Counted from the first letter of the stretch, positions 1-9,185 are shown. The stretch is DNA of 64,000 nucleotides from CAVVMA01 sp963788205 (GCA_963788205.1 CAWBGG010000009.1:682001-746000), one strand, 5' to 3'. The notes: generated by a model from the sequence alone, not told the origin. Made by a program: numbers and translations.

Positions 1-774
1 CTTCAGGAGTTGCTCGTAAGGTTCCAGCCCTCGGTCTTCCGCCATGCGAAGGAACACCACGCGGTCGATCGTCAGTTGCACGGCGGCGTTTAGGTCGTCC
101 GACGAGAGGCCCATGTTCCGAAGGGCCATGTTCCGGGCCAGCGCGTCCCGCCAGCCCTCGATTTCCTTCAAAAACTCTACGTCCACTTCAGACGTGCCGC
201 TCTTTCGCTTGGACGCAGCGTACTGGTCAAATGCTCCGGACCAAACGGCTTCGCGGGAAAATACGTCCCACAACTCGCTCCAACGGTCAGGGTATTCGTC
301 GAAGCGGAAATGCTGGATTCTGGCGTGGCTCGCCTTGTCACTGGGGCGCGGGCGTGCAGTGCAATCGTAAACGCCGAGTTCCTCAAAGTCGGTGAGAATG
401 GACAACGCGAGCTTGGCGCTCCATCCATACCGGCGAAGCTGGAAGGCAGGAGCCGGGTCCGAGCCGATGTTCACACCGCACTTCTTGGCTTCGGCGTAGA
501 ACTTCGGGAGAGTGCCGACGCGGAAGGTGTAGTCCGGCGCCTTCTGTTGCCCTTCCACGTCCAAGGTGTCTTCGGGGACAACCTCGCGGTACTGGGGCGC
601 AATCATCGCCTTGTTGCGGACGTCCCAGCCTAGAGCTTCAAAGAGAGGGTCAATCAGCGATTGGCGGACGTGGGCTTCCTTGACGCCGGGGGCGAGGAAC
701 GCCTGGCGGTTGGTGGCAAAGTACTGGCATAGGGCCGCGACTTCTGCTTTGCCTTGATCAATTGTTTTGCTCAT
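1..774 (-). CDS. Type IIG-like restriction-modification protein, N-terminal part (runs off left edge)
   Basis: The reverse strand is open from an ATG at 774 to the window edge (258 codons, no stop). A GGGGG stretch just upstream can serve as ribosome binding site. Around residues 80-97 it carries PD, then FYAEAKK, which fits a PD-(D/E)xK nuclease core (P80-D81, E95, K97). The following helical stretch, with RWSELWDVFSREAVW, resembles the linker that precedes the N6-adenine methylase domain in Eco57I-like Type IIG enzymes. Those proteins combine cleavage and methylation in one chain; here the methylase and specificity parts would lie left of the window. Function is inferred from the nuclease motif and general architecture. 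An orphan methylase with a nuclease-like N-terminus is the alternative. Confidence 0.7.
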   Translation of the reverse strand, partial: MSKTIDQGKAEVAALCQYFATNRQAFLAPGVKEAHVRQSLIDPLFEALGWDVRNKAMIAPQYREVVPEDTLDVEGQQKAPDYTFRVGTLPKFYAEAKKCGVNIGSDPAPAFQLRRYGWSAKLALSILTDFEELGVYDCTARPRPSDKASHARIQHFRFDEYPDRWSELWDVFSREAVWSGAFDQYAASKRKSGTSEVDVEFLKEIEGWRDALARNMALRNMGLSSDDLNAAVQLTIDRVVFLRMAEDRGLEPYEQLLK

Positions 775-839
775 CCCCCGCCTGCTCCGCCTCGGTTCCG
801 CCACGCCATCAAGGAACCGCGCCTCTATCGCGAGGCCAT

Positions 840-3215
840 TTACCGGTACATCTCCACCATCTCGATGATTCCCAGATCGCGGTAGCGCTCGACTAGGTAG
901 CCCTTGATTTCCTGTACGGTGGCCATTCCGAGCACGTCGCGCGCGATCAGCCGGGCGCTCTGAAAGTCGGTTTCCCGCACCAGCTTGCGCACCACCGGGA
1001 TAAACAGCGGGCTCATGCTCAACTGGTCGAGCCCCAATCCCACCAACAGCAGCGTGCAGAGCGGATTACTCGCCATCTCACCGCAGATGCAAACTTCCTT
1101 GCCGGCGCCCTTGGCGACCGAGGCGACTTCAGAGAGCGCGGTGAGGACCGCCGGATGGAGCGCCTCGTGGAGCTGGGCGACCTTGGGATTGTTGCGGTCG
1201 GCGGCGAGCAGGAACTGGATCAGGTCGTTGGTGCCGATCGAGAAGAAATCGACCTCGCGCACCAGGCGCGGCGCGAGCCAGACTGCGGCCGGAACCTCGA
1301 TCATGATCCCGACCTCGATATTGGGGTTATGCTCCAGCCCTTCCTTGTAAAGCTCGCTCTGCGCTTCCTGCAAAATTTCGCGCGCGCGCCGGAGCTCCTC
1401 GATACTCGAGATCATCGGGAACAGGATCCGCACGTTGTAGCGCGCCGCGGCCCGCAGGATAGCGCGCAACTGAACTTTGAACAGGCCGGCCATTTCGAGC
1501 GAGATCCGAATCGAGCGCCAGCCGAGGAAGGGATTGTCCTCGCGCGGCACTCGCAGATAGGGCGGGTACTTGTCGGCCCCGATATCCAGCGTGCGAATCG
1601 TGACCGGCCGCTTCTCCATCGGCAACAACATCCGGCTGTACAGGCTCAGTTGCTGGTTCTCGTCGGGAAAGTCCTCGTAGGTCAGGAACGAGAACTCCGA
1701 GCGCAGCAGGCCCACGCCCTCGGCCCCGTAGCGCAGGGCCAGCGGGATATCGTTGTACAGCGCGATATTGGCGAGCATCTGCACCCGATGGCCGTCGCGG
1801 GTGGTGGTCGGTCCCGGCTTGAGCGCCATCAGATCGCGCTTGAAGGCGTCGTAGCGCTCGCGCAGGCTGTCGTATTCGCGCTCGACCTCCACGCTCGGAT
1901 TCACGTAGATGATCCCGGAATTGCCGTCGAGCACCAGATCGTCGCCCTCGACCACCGATTCCATCAGGTGGTCGACGCCGACCACGGTGGGAATCTCGAA
2001 CGAGCGCGCCAGGATGGCCGCATGCGAGGTCACGCCGCCCGATTGCAGCGCCATCCCGGCCAGGTTCTCGTGCGATACCAGGGTCAACTGCGCGAGCGTC
2101 AGTTCCTCGGCGACCAGGATGGTCGATTTGGAGAACGCGGCCTTGCGATCCTCCTGGCCCAGATGGCGCAGCAGGCGCTGCCCGACGTCGCGAAAGTCGG
2201 AGGCGCGCTCGCGCAGGTAGCCGTCCGCCAGCGCCATCATCGAGGTGGTCATCTCATCGACCACCCGGAACAGCGCGCTCTCGGCGACGTAGCCGGCGTT
2301 GATCGTGTCGCGGATACGATCGACGAACTCGGGATCTTCGAGGATCAAGCGATGGCCGTCGAAGATTTCGAGGTCAGCCTCGGCCATCAGCGGCGCCATC
2401 CGCGCCTTCAGCACCTCCAGCTCGATACGCGAGCGGGCGATCGCTTCATCCAGGCGCTTGAGCTCGGCCTGATGGTCGCGGGAGCGCTGGTTGCGGTCCA
2501 CCGTGGAGAGGAAGGTGCCGACCACGTGGGCGCGGCCGTGCGCGAAGCCGGGCGCCGCCGCCAATCCGACCAGCCGCGGGCGGCGGATCTTCACGGGCGC
2601 CGCGAGACGGGGCTTGCCGCCGATCTTCTCGTAATCCTTGAGCTGGCGATTGGCCTCGATCATGCGGCGGCGGTACTCTTCGCGCTCGCGTTCCTTGGTG
2701 GCGAGCGTCTCGCGCAACCTGAAATGCGAAAGGATTTGCGCGACCTGGGTGGCCGCAGTGGTCAGCAGCATGATCTCGTTGCGGGTGAACTTGCGCCGGC
2801 GCAGCGTCTGCGCGACCAGCACGCCGATCGGCTGGCGCTTGCCGATTCGCATCGGGACGCCCAGAAAAGAGTGGTACTTTTCCTCGCCGGTCTCGGGAAA
2901 ATACTTGTAGCGCTGATGGCTGATCGCATCCGCGACGGCCACCGGCGCTGTCGTCTCGATCACCATCCCGACCAGTCCCTCGTTGGTGCGCATCGAGACC
3001 TTGCCGACCGAATCGCGATCCAGGCCGATCGTGGCGCGCAACACCAGGCGGCCGCGCTCGGGGTCGAACAGGTAGACCGAGCAGACTTCGACCTCCATGC
3101 CGGTAGCGATCAGCGCGACAATACGATCAAGAGTCTCCCGCAGATCGGCTCCCGGCTCGACGCCGATCGACGAAATGTTTTCGATTAAGGCAAGGCGGTC
3201 GCGGGTCGCGGCCAT
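840..3215 (-). CDS. ptsP: PtsP, GAF-domain phosphoenolpyruvate-protein phosphotransferase (Enzyme I-Ntr)
   Basis: A 791-residue protein with the standard EI-Ntr order: an N-terminal GAF sensor domain (about residues 10-165), a short coiled linker, the PEP-utiliser N-terminal HPr-binding domain (about 215-340), the mobile phospho-histidine domain with SGGVTSHAAILAR (active-site His398), and the C-terminal PEP-binding barrel with ICGEMASNP near residue 700. It takes phosphate from PEP and passes it to an NPr-type carrier in the cytoplasm. That branch normally regulates nitrogen/potassium metabolism or envelope functions rather than sugar uptake. Length and motifs match the family. No npr or ptsN gene is visible next to it; the neighbour upstream on the same strand is a PHP phosphoesterase. 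Confidence 0.95.
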   Translation of the reverse strand: MAATRDRLALIENISSIGVEPGADLRETLDRIVALIATGMEVEVCSVYLFDPERGRLVLRATIGLDRDSVGKVSMRTNEGLVGMVIETTAPVAVADAISHQRYKYFPETGEEKYHSFLGVPMRIGKRQPIGVLVAQTLRRRKFTRNEIMLLTTAATQVAQILSHFRLRETLATKEREREEYRRRMIEANRQLKDYEKIGGKPRLAAPVKIRRPRLVGLAAAPGFAHGRAHVVGTFLSTVDRNQRSRDHQAELKRLDEAIARSRIELEVLKARMAPLMAEADLEIFDGHRLILEDPEFVDRIRDTINAGYVAESALFRVVDEMTTSMMALADGYLRERASDFRDVGQRLLRHLGQEDRKAAFSKSTILVAEELTLAQLTLVSHENLAGMALQSGGVTSHAAILARSFEIPTVVGVDHLMESVVEGDDLVLDGNSGIIYVNPSVEVEREYDSLRERYDAFKRDLMALKPGPTTTRDGHRVQMLANIALYNDIPLALRYGAEGVGLLRSEFSFLTYEDFPDENQQLSLYSRMLLPMEKRPVTIRTLDIGADKYPPYLRVPREDNPFLGWRSIRISLEMAGLFKVQLRAILRAAARYNVRILFPMISSIEELRRAREILQEAQSELYKEGLEHNPNIEVGIMIEVPAAVWLAPRLVREVDFFSIGTNDLIQFLLAADRNNPKVAQLHEALHPAVLTALSEVASVAKGAGKEVCICGEMASNPLCTLLLVGLGLDQLSMSPLFIPVVRKLVRETDFQSARLIARDVLGMATVQEIKGYLVERYRDLGIIEMVEMYR

Positions 3216-3290
3216 TTTTTGCTCATGGAATTCTGGTGATGCGCGCCGATTCTAGCGCAGCGTTCTTTACACAGACAACTGCTATCCTAA

Positions 3291-4001
3291 TCACGCCTCG
3301 AACCGCTCGACGGCGTTTTTCAGCAGGCCGCGGCAGGCGGCGCAGCGCCGGGCCTTGATCGCGTCGATCAGCTCGCGCTCGTTCGTGACCGGCGTATCGA
3401 GCAGCGTGGTGACGCATCCGATGGAGCGCTCCGAATGGGAGTCCGAGCCCGCGACTTCGGCCAGGCCGATCGCGCGCGCCACGCTCAGCGCGAAGCAGTT
3501 TTCCTCTTCGGAGCAGGCGCCGTTGAGCACTTCGATCGCGTCGGCCATCCGGAAGATTTCCAGGCGCGCCGCGCGCTCCGGATGTTCGGGGTCGATCGGC
3601 TCGGAATCCGGATTGATGAACGAGAAGCGGGCGTCGAGCTTGTAGCGGAACGGATGGTTCACGACCAGGATGCCGCCCTCGCCGTTGGCGACGCGCCTGA
3701 GCTCGGCGAGCTTGTAGATTCCGCCCACGTAGCGGTCCAGCCCGAATACGCCGATATGGCCCAAATCGGTGGTGACCTCCATCCCGCGCATCAGGATTAC
3801 GCCGGCCGCGGCCGCGAGGTCCGCGACCTCGTGCAGGTCCCACATGTGGTCGTGCTCGGTGATGCAAACCGCGCCGATCCCGACCGCCCGGGCGCGATCG
3901 ATCAGTTGCTGCGGCGACAGATTGGAATCGGCGCTGCCGCGATTGGTGTGCAGATGGAGATCAACGGTGAAGGCGGCGCCGGGCCCGCTTCCGGATGCCA
4001 T
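3291..4001 (-). CDS. PHP-domain metal-dependent phosphoesterase
   Basis: About 236 residues. The polymerase-and-histidinol-phosphatase (PHP) fold is shown by DLHLHTN (HxH, H16 and H18) at the N-terminus, ITEHDHMWD, GMEVTT, VNHPFRY and, near the C-terminus, AGSDSHS. These are the expected metal ligands of the distorted TIM barrel. Stand-alone PHP proteins of this size hydrolyse small phosphoesters such as 3',5'-bisphosphates or oligonucleotide ends; the substrate here cannot be told. I chose the ATG at 4001 over a TTG nine bases upstream; neither has a convincing ribosome site. It lies on the same strand between the cyclophilin gene and ptsP. Confidence 0.85.
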   Translation of the reverse strand: MASGSGPGAAFTVDLHLHTNRGSADSNLSPQQLIDRARAVGIGAVCITEHDHMWDLHEVADLAAAAGVILMRGMEVTTDLGHIGVFGLDRYVGGIYKLAELRRVANGEGGILVVNHPFRYKLDARFSFINPDSEPIDPEHPERAARLEIFRMADAIEVLNGACSEEENCFALSVARAIGLAEVAGSDSHSERSIGCVTTLLDTPVTNERELIDAIKARRCAACRGLLKNAVERFEA

Positions 4002-4043
4002 CTCAGTCAAGGCCGCGCAGAGCGGATGCGCGGGCCGATACGG

Positions 4044-4601
4044 TCATTTTGGCGGCGCCGACGCCAGCGTGATCTTCTTCATATGGTCGCCCTTCTGAAT
4101 CTTGTCGACCACGTCCATCCCGGTGATCACGCCGCCGAAAATCGTGTACTGCGCGTCGAGCGCGGGCTGCGGCTCCAGGCAGATGTAAAACTGGCTGCCG
4201 CTGGAGGCACGCTGCGGATTGACCTGATCGCCGGTGCGAGCGGTCGCCAGCGAGCCGCGCAGGTGATGTTCATTGGGATCGATCTCGGCCGGCACCGTGT
4301 AGCCCGGTCCGCCCGTCCCGGTGCCGTCCGGATCGCCGCCCTGCACCACGAAATCGGGGACTACGCGATGGAACGTCAGCCCATCGTAGAAGCCCTTGGC
4401 GACCAGCTTCTCGAAATTGGCGACGGTCTGCGGCGCCACTTTGTTATAGAGCTCGACCACGACGGTGCCGCGATCGGTATCGATGATTGCGTAATGGCCG
4501 GTGTTGCGCACGGGTAAACCATCCGAATTGCCGGTGCAGGCCGGGGCGATCGTGAGAATCGCCGCGGCGGCAGCCAGGAAAGAGGAACGCCACAGTTTCA
4601 T
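4044..4601 (-). CDS. Secreted cyclophilin-type peptidyl-prolyl cis-trans isomerase
   Basis: About 185 residues from the ATG at 4601. An in-frame ATG 33 bases upstream would put a non-hydrophobic tail before the signal sequence, so I prefer 4601, which has a GGGGGTTGG stretch upstream. The N-terminus is a signal peptide (KLWRSSF, then an alanine-rich core) ending in IAPACTG, so it may be an exported or lipid-attached protein, although the lipobox is not classical. The mature part is a complete cyclophilin: VVELYNKVAPQTVANFEKL, FHRVVPDFVVQGGDP with the catalytic Arg, GSQFYI and an IFGGVITGMDVVDKI tail. Its role is proline isomerisation during folding of exported proteins. Confidence 0.9.
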   Translation of the reverse strand: MKLWRSSFLAAAAAILTIAPACTGNSDGLPVRNTGHYAIIDTDRGTVVVELYNKVAPQTVANFEKLVAKGFYDGLTFHRVVPDFVVQGGDPDGTGTGGPGYTVPAEIDPNEHHLRGSLATARTGDQVNPQRASSGSQFYICLEPQPALDAQYTIFGGVITGMDVVDKIQKGDHMKKITLASAPPK

Positions 4602-4638
4602 AGTTCGTCCAACCCCCGTACCGAGAATCCCCATTCAA

Positions 4639-4830
4639 CTATTGCACGCGGCGGCGCCGCGCAAGCCCGGTTTTGGGAAGGGCTCGGGGATCGAGGTTTG
4701 GACGGGGACGCAGGTTGGGCAGCACGACTCGTTGGCCGCGCCGCCAATCCAGGTAATCAGCGGAGTCGTGGCTCGCCCAGAATTTGCGCTCCTGCTCTTC
4801 GCTCTTGAACTTGGGCAGACGGTTTTTCAT
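4639..4830 (-). CDS. CopG/BrnA-like antitoxin, C-terminally degraded
   Basis: A 63-residue frame starting MKNRLPKFKSEEQERKFW, followed by HDSADYLDW and RVVLPNL. This is the recognisable start of the small CopG-type antitoxins that usually continue with a TISLRLPE-type ribbon-helix-helix segment to about 75-85 residues. Here the sequence after VLPNLRP changes to an arginine/proline-rich tail with no ribbon-helix-helix, so the DNA-binding part is missing or frameshifted. No partner toxin is visible on either side. It is best read as a decayed solitary antitoxin. The assignment rests on the conserved N-terminal signature only. Confidence 0.55.
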   Translation of the reverse strand: MKNRLPKFKSEEQERKFWASHDSADYLDWRRGQRVVLPNLRPRPNLDPRALPKTGLARRRRVQ

Positions 4831-4895
4831 ACAGCCTTTCCTTCTCGAATAGATTACCAGACTCGCTGGTTCGGGTTCAGCGTGGTGGTGGCGGC

Positions 4896-5017
4896 CCTGC
4901 GCACGCGCAGGAGCCGGGACTCTGCATGGGCCCTCACCCGCGCCGCGCGGAAAGACGGTAAGGAAACGGTCTATCGACCGCGCGGCTTGCCCTCTCCCGC
5001 GGCAACGCGGGCGAGGG
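4896..5017. repeat. Intergenic hairpin/REP-like sequences
   Basis: The 259 bp gap before the fucosidase gene holds two palindromes. One is CCTGCG-CACG-CGCAGG at 4896-4911. The other is an imperfect stem at 4990-5017 (CCCTC..CCGC / GCGG..GAGGG around a GGCAAC loop). They look like REP-type or fold-back repeats; neither is followed by a T-run, so I do not call a terminator. Confidence 0.35.
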
Positions 5018-5089
5018 ACCTGAGAGCTTCGCTCCACAGCGAAACCTCTAGGTGGATTATTTGCCTTGCGAGCGCTACAACCCGAAGCC

Positions 5090-6331
5090 ATGAGCAACTG
5101 GTTTGAGACCGCGCGGTTCGGGATGTTTATCCATTGGGGGACGGTGAGCCAGACCGGATGGGAGCTTTCGTGGCCGCTGGTCGGGGGGCTCGGCGCGCTG
5201 CCCGAAGGCCAGAGCATGTCGATCGCCGACTACTACGCCACCGCGAAGACCTTCAACCCGGTGAAGTACGATCCGTCGCAATGGGCCCGGCTGGCGCGGC
5301 GGGCCGGGATGCAATACGCGGTCTTCACGACCAAGCATCACGACGGCTTCGCGATGTTCCACACGCGCCAGTCGGACTTCTCGATTGAGCACGCCCCCTA
5401 TGGCAAGGACATCGTGCGCGCCTACGCCGACGCGTTTCGCGCCGAGGGGATGCGCGTCGGATTCTATTTTTCGCTCTGCGACTGGCATCATCCCGACTAT
5501 CCCGCTTTCACCGACGCCGACCGGCCCTACAAGTGGGGAATGTGGCGCCGCCCTGCGCCGGAGGCTTGGCAGCGGTTCCTGCGCGCGATGTTCGGCCAGA
5601 TGCGCGAGCTGCTGACCAATTACGGCAAGATCGATCTGCTCTGGTTCGACGGCGGATGGGAGCGTACGCCCGAAGAATGGAACTGCGTCGAGCTCGAGCG
5701 GATGATCCGTTCGATTCAGCCCGAGATTCTGATCAACGATCGTCTGCCGGGGTTCGGCGACTTCAAGACTCCCGAGCAGGCGGTGCCGCCCATCGCGCCG
5801 CCCGAGCCGTGGGAGACCTGCCTGACGATCAACCATAGCTGGGGCTACAATCCCCGCGACAAGCATCCGAAGTCGTCGCGCGCGCTGGTACATACCCTGT
5901 GCGAAGTCGCCGGCAAGGGCGGCAACCTGCTGCTCAACGTCAGCCCGATGGGCGACGGGCAGCTTCCCGCCGATCAGGTCGAGCGGCTCGAGGCGATCGC
6001 GGCCTGGATGCAACGCAACGGCGCGAGTATCGTTGGCACCCGCCCCGGGCTGGAGCCGTGGCAGTTCTATGGACCGTCAACGCGGCGCGACAATCGCGTC
6101 TACCTGCACCTGCTGATGCGGCCCTACGAGACGATCGCGGTGCGCGGCGTGCGGATCAGGAAAGTCAGGAGCGTGCGCATGCTCGCGCCCGATACCGAGC
6201 TGAAATTCAGCACGAGCTGCGCCGCCGCTGATATGATCTTCAATCCCGATCCAATCGGCGAGCTCAAGATCGAAGTGCCGGAACGCCTGCTCGATCCAAT
6301 CGCAACCGTAATCGCGGTCGATTTCGAATAG
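5090..6331 (+). CDS. GH29 alpha-L-fucosidase family protein, cytoplasmic
   Basis: About 413 residues. Family GH29 is shown by the N-terminal WFETARFGMFIHWG, TKHHDGFAMF, the catalytic-nucleophile region DLLWFDGGWE (Asp near residue 187) and the WGYN and GKGGNLLLNVSPMGDG motifs typical of bacterial fucosidases. The C-terminal ~80 residues form the usual beta domain. There is no signal peptide, so it should act on imported oligosaccharides. A TTG codon 24 bases upstream is in frame, but the ATG at 5090 begins exactly at the conserved SNWFETARFG start, so I use it. No fucose transport or catabolism genes lie nearby. Confidence 0.9.
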   Translation: MSNWFETARFGMFIHWGTVSQTGWELSWPLVGGLGALPEGQSMSIADYYATAKTFNPVKYDPSQWARLARRAGMQYAVFTTKHHDGFAMFHTRQSDFSIEHAPYGKDIVRAYADAFRAEGMRVGFYFSLCDWHHPDYPAFTDADRPYKWGMWRRPAPEAWQRFLRAMFGQMRELLTNYGKIDLLWFDGGWERTPEEWNCVELERMIRSIQPEILINDRLPGFGDFKTPEQAVPPIAPPEPWETCLTINHSWGYNPRDKHPKSSRALVHTLCEVAGKGGNLLLNVSPMGDGQLPADQVERLEAIAAWMQRNGASIVGTRPGLEPWQFYGPSTRRDNRVYLHLLMRPYETIAVRGVRIRKVRSVRMLAPDTELKFSTSCAAADMIFNPDPIGELKIEVPERLLDPIATVIAVDFE

Positions 6332-6432
6332 GCCGCGGCGGCGCCAAGCCGGCAGGCCCGCGGCTTCCACTGGCCGCACGCTTTCGATTCGCAGACATCG
6401 GCGCGTAGGCTGAAGGGCTGGCTTGATGCCGC

Positions 6433-7332
6433 ATGGGTTCACTGGACGCTCAAGCCGGAGCTCTTTTTTCGATCATGAGATCGCCTGACTACACAGAAGT
6501 TCAGCTTCACGGTCCAAACGACCTCAGCCAGGTTTTTCGGGTCGGCGATACGGTGCGCCGCGTTTCGAACTTTTGGACGCCGACGATTCACGCGCTGTTG
6601 CACCACCTTGAACGTGCCGGTTTCCGCGCTGCTCCGAAGGTCCTGGGGATCGACGAAAAGAGCAGAGAGATTCTGTCGTTCATTGCAGGTGACACTCCCG
6701 CGTATCCGGAGAATCCATGGAACTTCCGGAGTACGCGTGCGTTGGTGGAAGTGGCGCAAGTGATTCGCCGCTTCCACGACGCAACCCTTTCGTTTGCGCC
6801 GCCGGCCAACGCGCAGTGGCGCGGACTCGTGGGCGGGCCCGACGCCGGAGAGGTGATCTGTCACAACGATCTCGGACCGTTCAACGTTGTTTTCAGGCAG
6901 GGGCACGCGGCGGCGATTATCGACTGGGACAATGCCGCTCCGGGCCCCCGAATGTGGGATGTGGCCTGCGCGCTGTGGCGATTCGCACCATTGTGGGGCC
7001 CGGACGCATGGTGGGGAGGCCCTTGGGAAGGAAATGGATGGAAGCTACCGCTGAGCACGAAGACGCGCCGCTTGGAGCTATTTCGTGACGCTTACGGAGC
7101 GGAGCTCTTTCCGGCCTGGCCGAAAGTTCTCGACCTTATCGAAGCCCGAATGCGCGCGTCGGAGTTGACCGTCAATGCACGCGCGACCGCCGGCACCCCT
7201 GCCTACGAAAAATTCAGGCGAGCGGGACCGTTCGTCTTGTCTGATCTCAAATGGGTACGAAAGAACCGGCCCAACTTAGAAAGCCTGCTCGCGGGCCCGT
7301 CCAGCGCGCATCGGCTGCCGGAGCGCGATTGA
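6433..7332 (+). CDS. Aminoglycoside-phosphotransferase-fold kinase
   Basis: About 299 residues with the kinase-like APH fold. The catalytic-loop motif CHNDLGPFNVVF sits near residue 142 and the Mg-binding IDWDNAAPGPRMWDVA near 163. These small-molecule kinases phosphorylate aminoglycosides, homoserine, choline or other hydroxylated compounds, and the substrate cannot be predicted here. An in-frame ATG at 6475 with GGAG upstream is an alternative start; the first 14 residues are not conserved-looking. The next gene follows after 6 bp on the same strand, suggesting co-transcription with the LLM oxidoreductase. Confidence 0.8.
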   Translation: MGSLDAQAGALFSIMRSPDYTEVQLHGPNDLSQVFRVGDTVRRVSNFWTPTIHALLHHLERAGFRAAPKVLGIDEKSREILSFIAGDTPAYPENPWNFRSTRALVEVAQVIRRFHDATLSFAPPANAQWRGLVGGPDAGEVICHNDLGPFNVVFRQGHAAAIIDWDNAAPGPRMWDVACALWRFAPLWGPDAWWGGPWEGNGWKLPLSTKTRRLELFRDAYGAELFPAWPKVLDLIEARMRASELTVNARATAGTPAYEKFRRAGPFVLSDLKWVRKNRPNLESLLAGPSSAHRLPERD

Positions 7333-7338
7333 GGTTAT

Positions 7339-8244
7339 ATGGAGATCGGTCGGCTCGGTGTTGCTTTCCGCATGGATAAGATGACGGCAAGTGAGACCGC
7401 AACGTTCGCCAAGCGAATCGAAACTATGGGTTACCGGCTGCTCTGGATTCCGGAGGACACCGGCCGTGAACCGTTCACCCATGCCGCATACCTGCTCAGC
7501 AAAACTGACCATCTGGGAATCGCGACTGGGATCGCGAATGTTTGGCTCCGCGACGCAGTTACGACAGCAGCGGCCGCCGCAACGCTCGCTGAGTTGTCGG
7601 CTGATCGCTTCGTTCTCGGTCTCGGCGTCAGCCACGCGCGACTTATGGCACAGCGGGGCCGTACCTATGACAAGCCGCTGAGCTACATGCGCGAATACCT
7701 GGCTGGAATTCAAAAGGCGTCCTACTCCGCAGCAAGACCTAAGTACGAAGTTCCGATTGTGCTGGCAGCGTTAAAGCCCAAGATGCTGCGCCTCGCTGCG
7801 AGTTTCACAAAAGGCGTGCTCGTGGCGTTTGTTACACCAGAGTTTACTGCGAAAGTGAGGACCGATATCGGGCCGAAACCGTGGCTATGCGTCGATCAAT
7901 TGGTGATTTTGGAGACAGATCCGGGGCGAGCGCGCCGCATCGCGCGAGGCCTGCTCAAACACTACGTTCCGGCACTCCGCAATTATACCGACACTCTCCG
8001 CAGCCTTGGATGGAGTGACGGCGATTTCGCGGATGGATGCAGCGATCGCCTGGTGGATGCGCTCGTTGCCTGGGGTACGGCGGATCAGATCAAGGAGCGC
8101 ATCGACGCCCACCTCGCTGCAGGCGCGACTCACGTATGCGTTGCACCAATGCGTTCCGACGGCAGCCCGATGCCCGATGAGCGCGTGCTCGAAGCGCTCG
8201 CGGCTCGCTCGTTTCCTGAAGAACGGAAACCTGAGAACGGATAG
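7339..8244 (+). CDS. LLM-class flavin (probably F420)-dependent oxidoreductase
   Basis: A 301-residue luciferase-like monooxygenase-fold protein: GRLGVAF at the first strand, GYRLLWIPED, a GIANVWLRD segment, LSADRFVLGLGVSH, and a C-terminal ATHVCVAPMRSDG. This pattern is seen in F420-dependent members, a family abundant in Actinobacteria and Binatota. It would carry out a hydride-transfer step on an unknown substrate. The start is supported by GAGG a few bases upstream and the 6 bp spacing from the kinase gene. The last codons, including the stop, lie inside a short repeat that recurs at 17.6 kb and in part at 23.5 kb. Confidence 0.85.
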   Translation: MEIGRLGVAFRMDKMTASETATFAKRIETMGYRLLWIPEDTGREPFTHAAYLLSKTDHLGIATGIANVWLRDAVTTAAAAATLAELSADRFVLGLGVSHARLMAQRGRTYDKPLSYMREYLAGIQKASYSAARPKYEVPIVLAALKPKMLRLAASFTKGVLVAFVTPEFTAKVRTDIGPKPWLCVDQLVILETDPGRARRIARGLLKHYVPALRNYTDTLRSLGWSDGDFADGCSDRLVDALVAWGTADQIKERIDAHLAAGATHVCVAPMRSDGSPMPDERVLEALAARSFPEERKPENG

Positions 8245-8271
8245 CTACTTGCTACGGCGCGGGCTTCGCAT
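8208..8271 (+). repeat. Dispersed short repeat, copy 1
   Basis: About 60 bp with core GGATAGCTACTTGCT, followed by GGCGCGGGCTTCGCAT. A close match including the upstream CTCGTTTCCTG part is at 17577-17633, and a partial match is at 23523-23556. In one frame all three encode DSYLL, so it could be a relic of a coding segment. Confidence 0.5.
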
Positions 8272-9185
8272 ATGTCTTCCCGGCAACCATCGAGCCAGCG
8301 GCATCTCGCATGCAAGGCGCCGGACAATGGAAGAGATTGCTTCAACTTCGTTCATTTCGCCCTCAGTTCCGTGGCGGGGTAGCGCGGCGTATAGCCGCAT
8401 TTCAGCCCGCGGTGGTCTAAAACTTCGTAGCGGAGCAATTCTGCCACTGCGGGTCAATAATGAGGTGCGAACCCACCTCTGGTTGGGTAAGGATGGGCCG
8501 GTCCCTCGAGCCGTTCAGCGCGTCGGGCAGGTCACCGCGATGTCGCTCCCCGGGATTTGCATGATTACGTTCGGATCTAGTTCTCGTAACGACAGGTTGA
8601 CGGCGGTCGACAGAGGGTTGACGACCATCGGCGACGATAATATGATCCTCTTCGAGTGTTAAAGGGCGGTCTCGCGCAAACCACTCCCGACCTTACCTGG
8701 GCGCCGTGCGATCGTGGTTTGATTTGAGGGGCAAGATGGAACTTCGGCATCTGCGTGATTTCGTGGCGGTGGCTGACGAGTTGCACTTTTCGCGCGCAGA
8801 ATGCTGGATGGTGTGGCGATCAGGAGACTCCTCTCAGCTATTACAAGACTACATTGGCACCGTCCGCCGCGCATCAAGCGGCGTGACTCGCCGGCACTTC
8901 CCTCTCGGAGCGCCACTGGTGGAGCGTGTGGAAAAGATCGCCTGCCGGGCGCGGCGTACGCCCCCTCCGCCATAGGCTGCCTGTGCGCGTTTGGCCAATA
9001 GCGCGTGTAGAATCCCTATAGCCTCCGGCTATCAGGTCCTCATAGAAACAAAGTATTGGCGCGCCGCTCGCGGCAAGTGCTACGGTTCCCTTCGTCATCG
9101 AATAGACAGCTTCATCTACCTGATTTGATGCGGGAGGGCCAAGATGAAACCCTTTTGGTAGAGACTTTGCGAGTAGCGATACTAG
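8245..9185. other. Gene-poor interval between LLM oxidoreductase and IS elements
   Basis: About 940 bp with no intact gene. It holds the tail of the dispersed repeat and a LysR stump at 8736-8800. A short reverse-strand frame at about 8529-8620 (MVVNPLSTAVNLSL, RELDPNVIM) could be a fragment of an old coding sequence. I see nothing else supportable. Confidence 0.5.
8736..8800 (+). pseudogene. LysR-family regulator, N-terminal stump
   Basis: From the ATG at 8736 (GAGGGG upstream) the frame reads MELRHLRDFVAVADELHFSR, the near-invariant start of LysR-type transcriptional regulators. After about 22 codons the similarity stops and the frame carries unrelated sequence to a stop at 8975. Only the first half of the helix-turn-helix domain remains, so this is a deletion remnant. 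Confidence 0.6.

Noticed and set aside
821..836. GCCTC-TATCGC-GAGGC hairpin between ptsP and the Type IIG gene as terminator
   Set aside because: Five-base stem and no T-run; too weak to call a terminator.
1155..3188. 677-codon open frame opposite ptsP
   Set aside because: It is the antisense shadow of a clear ptsP gene in GC-rich DNA; the translation has no domain and is His/Arg/Gln-rich in the way typical of reverse-frame artefacts.
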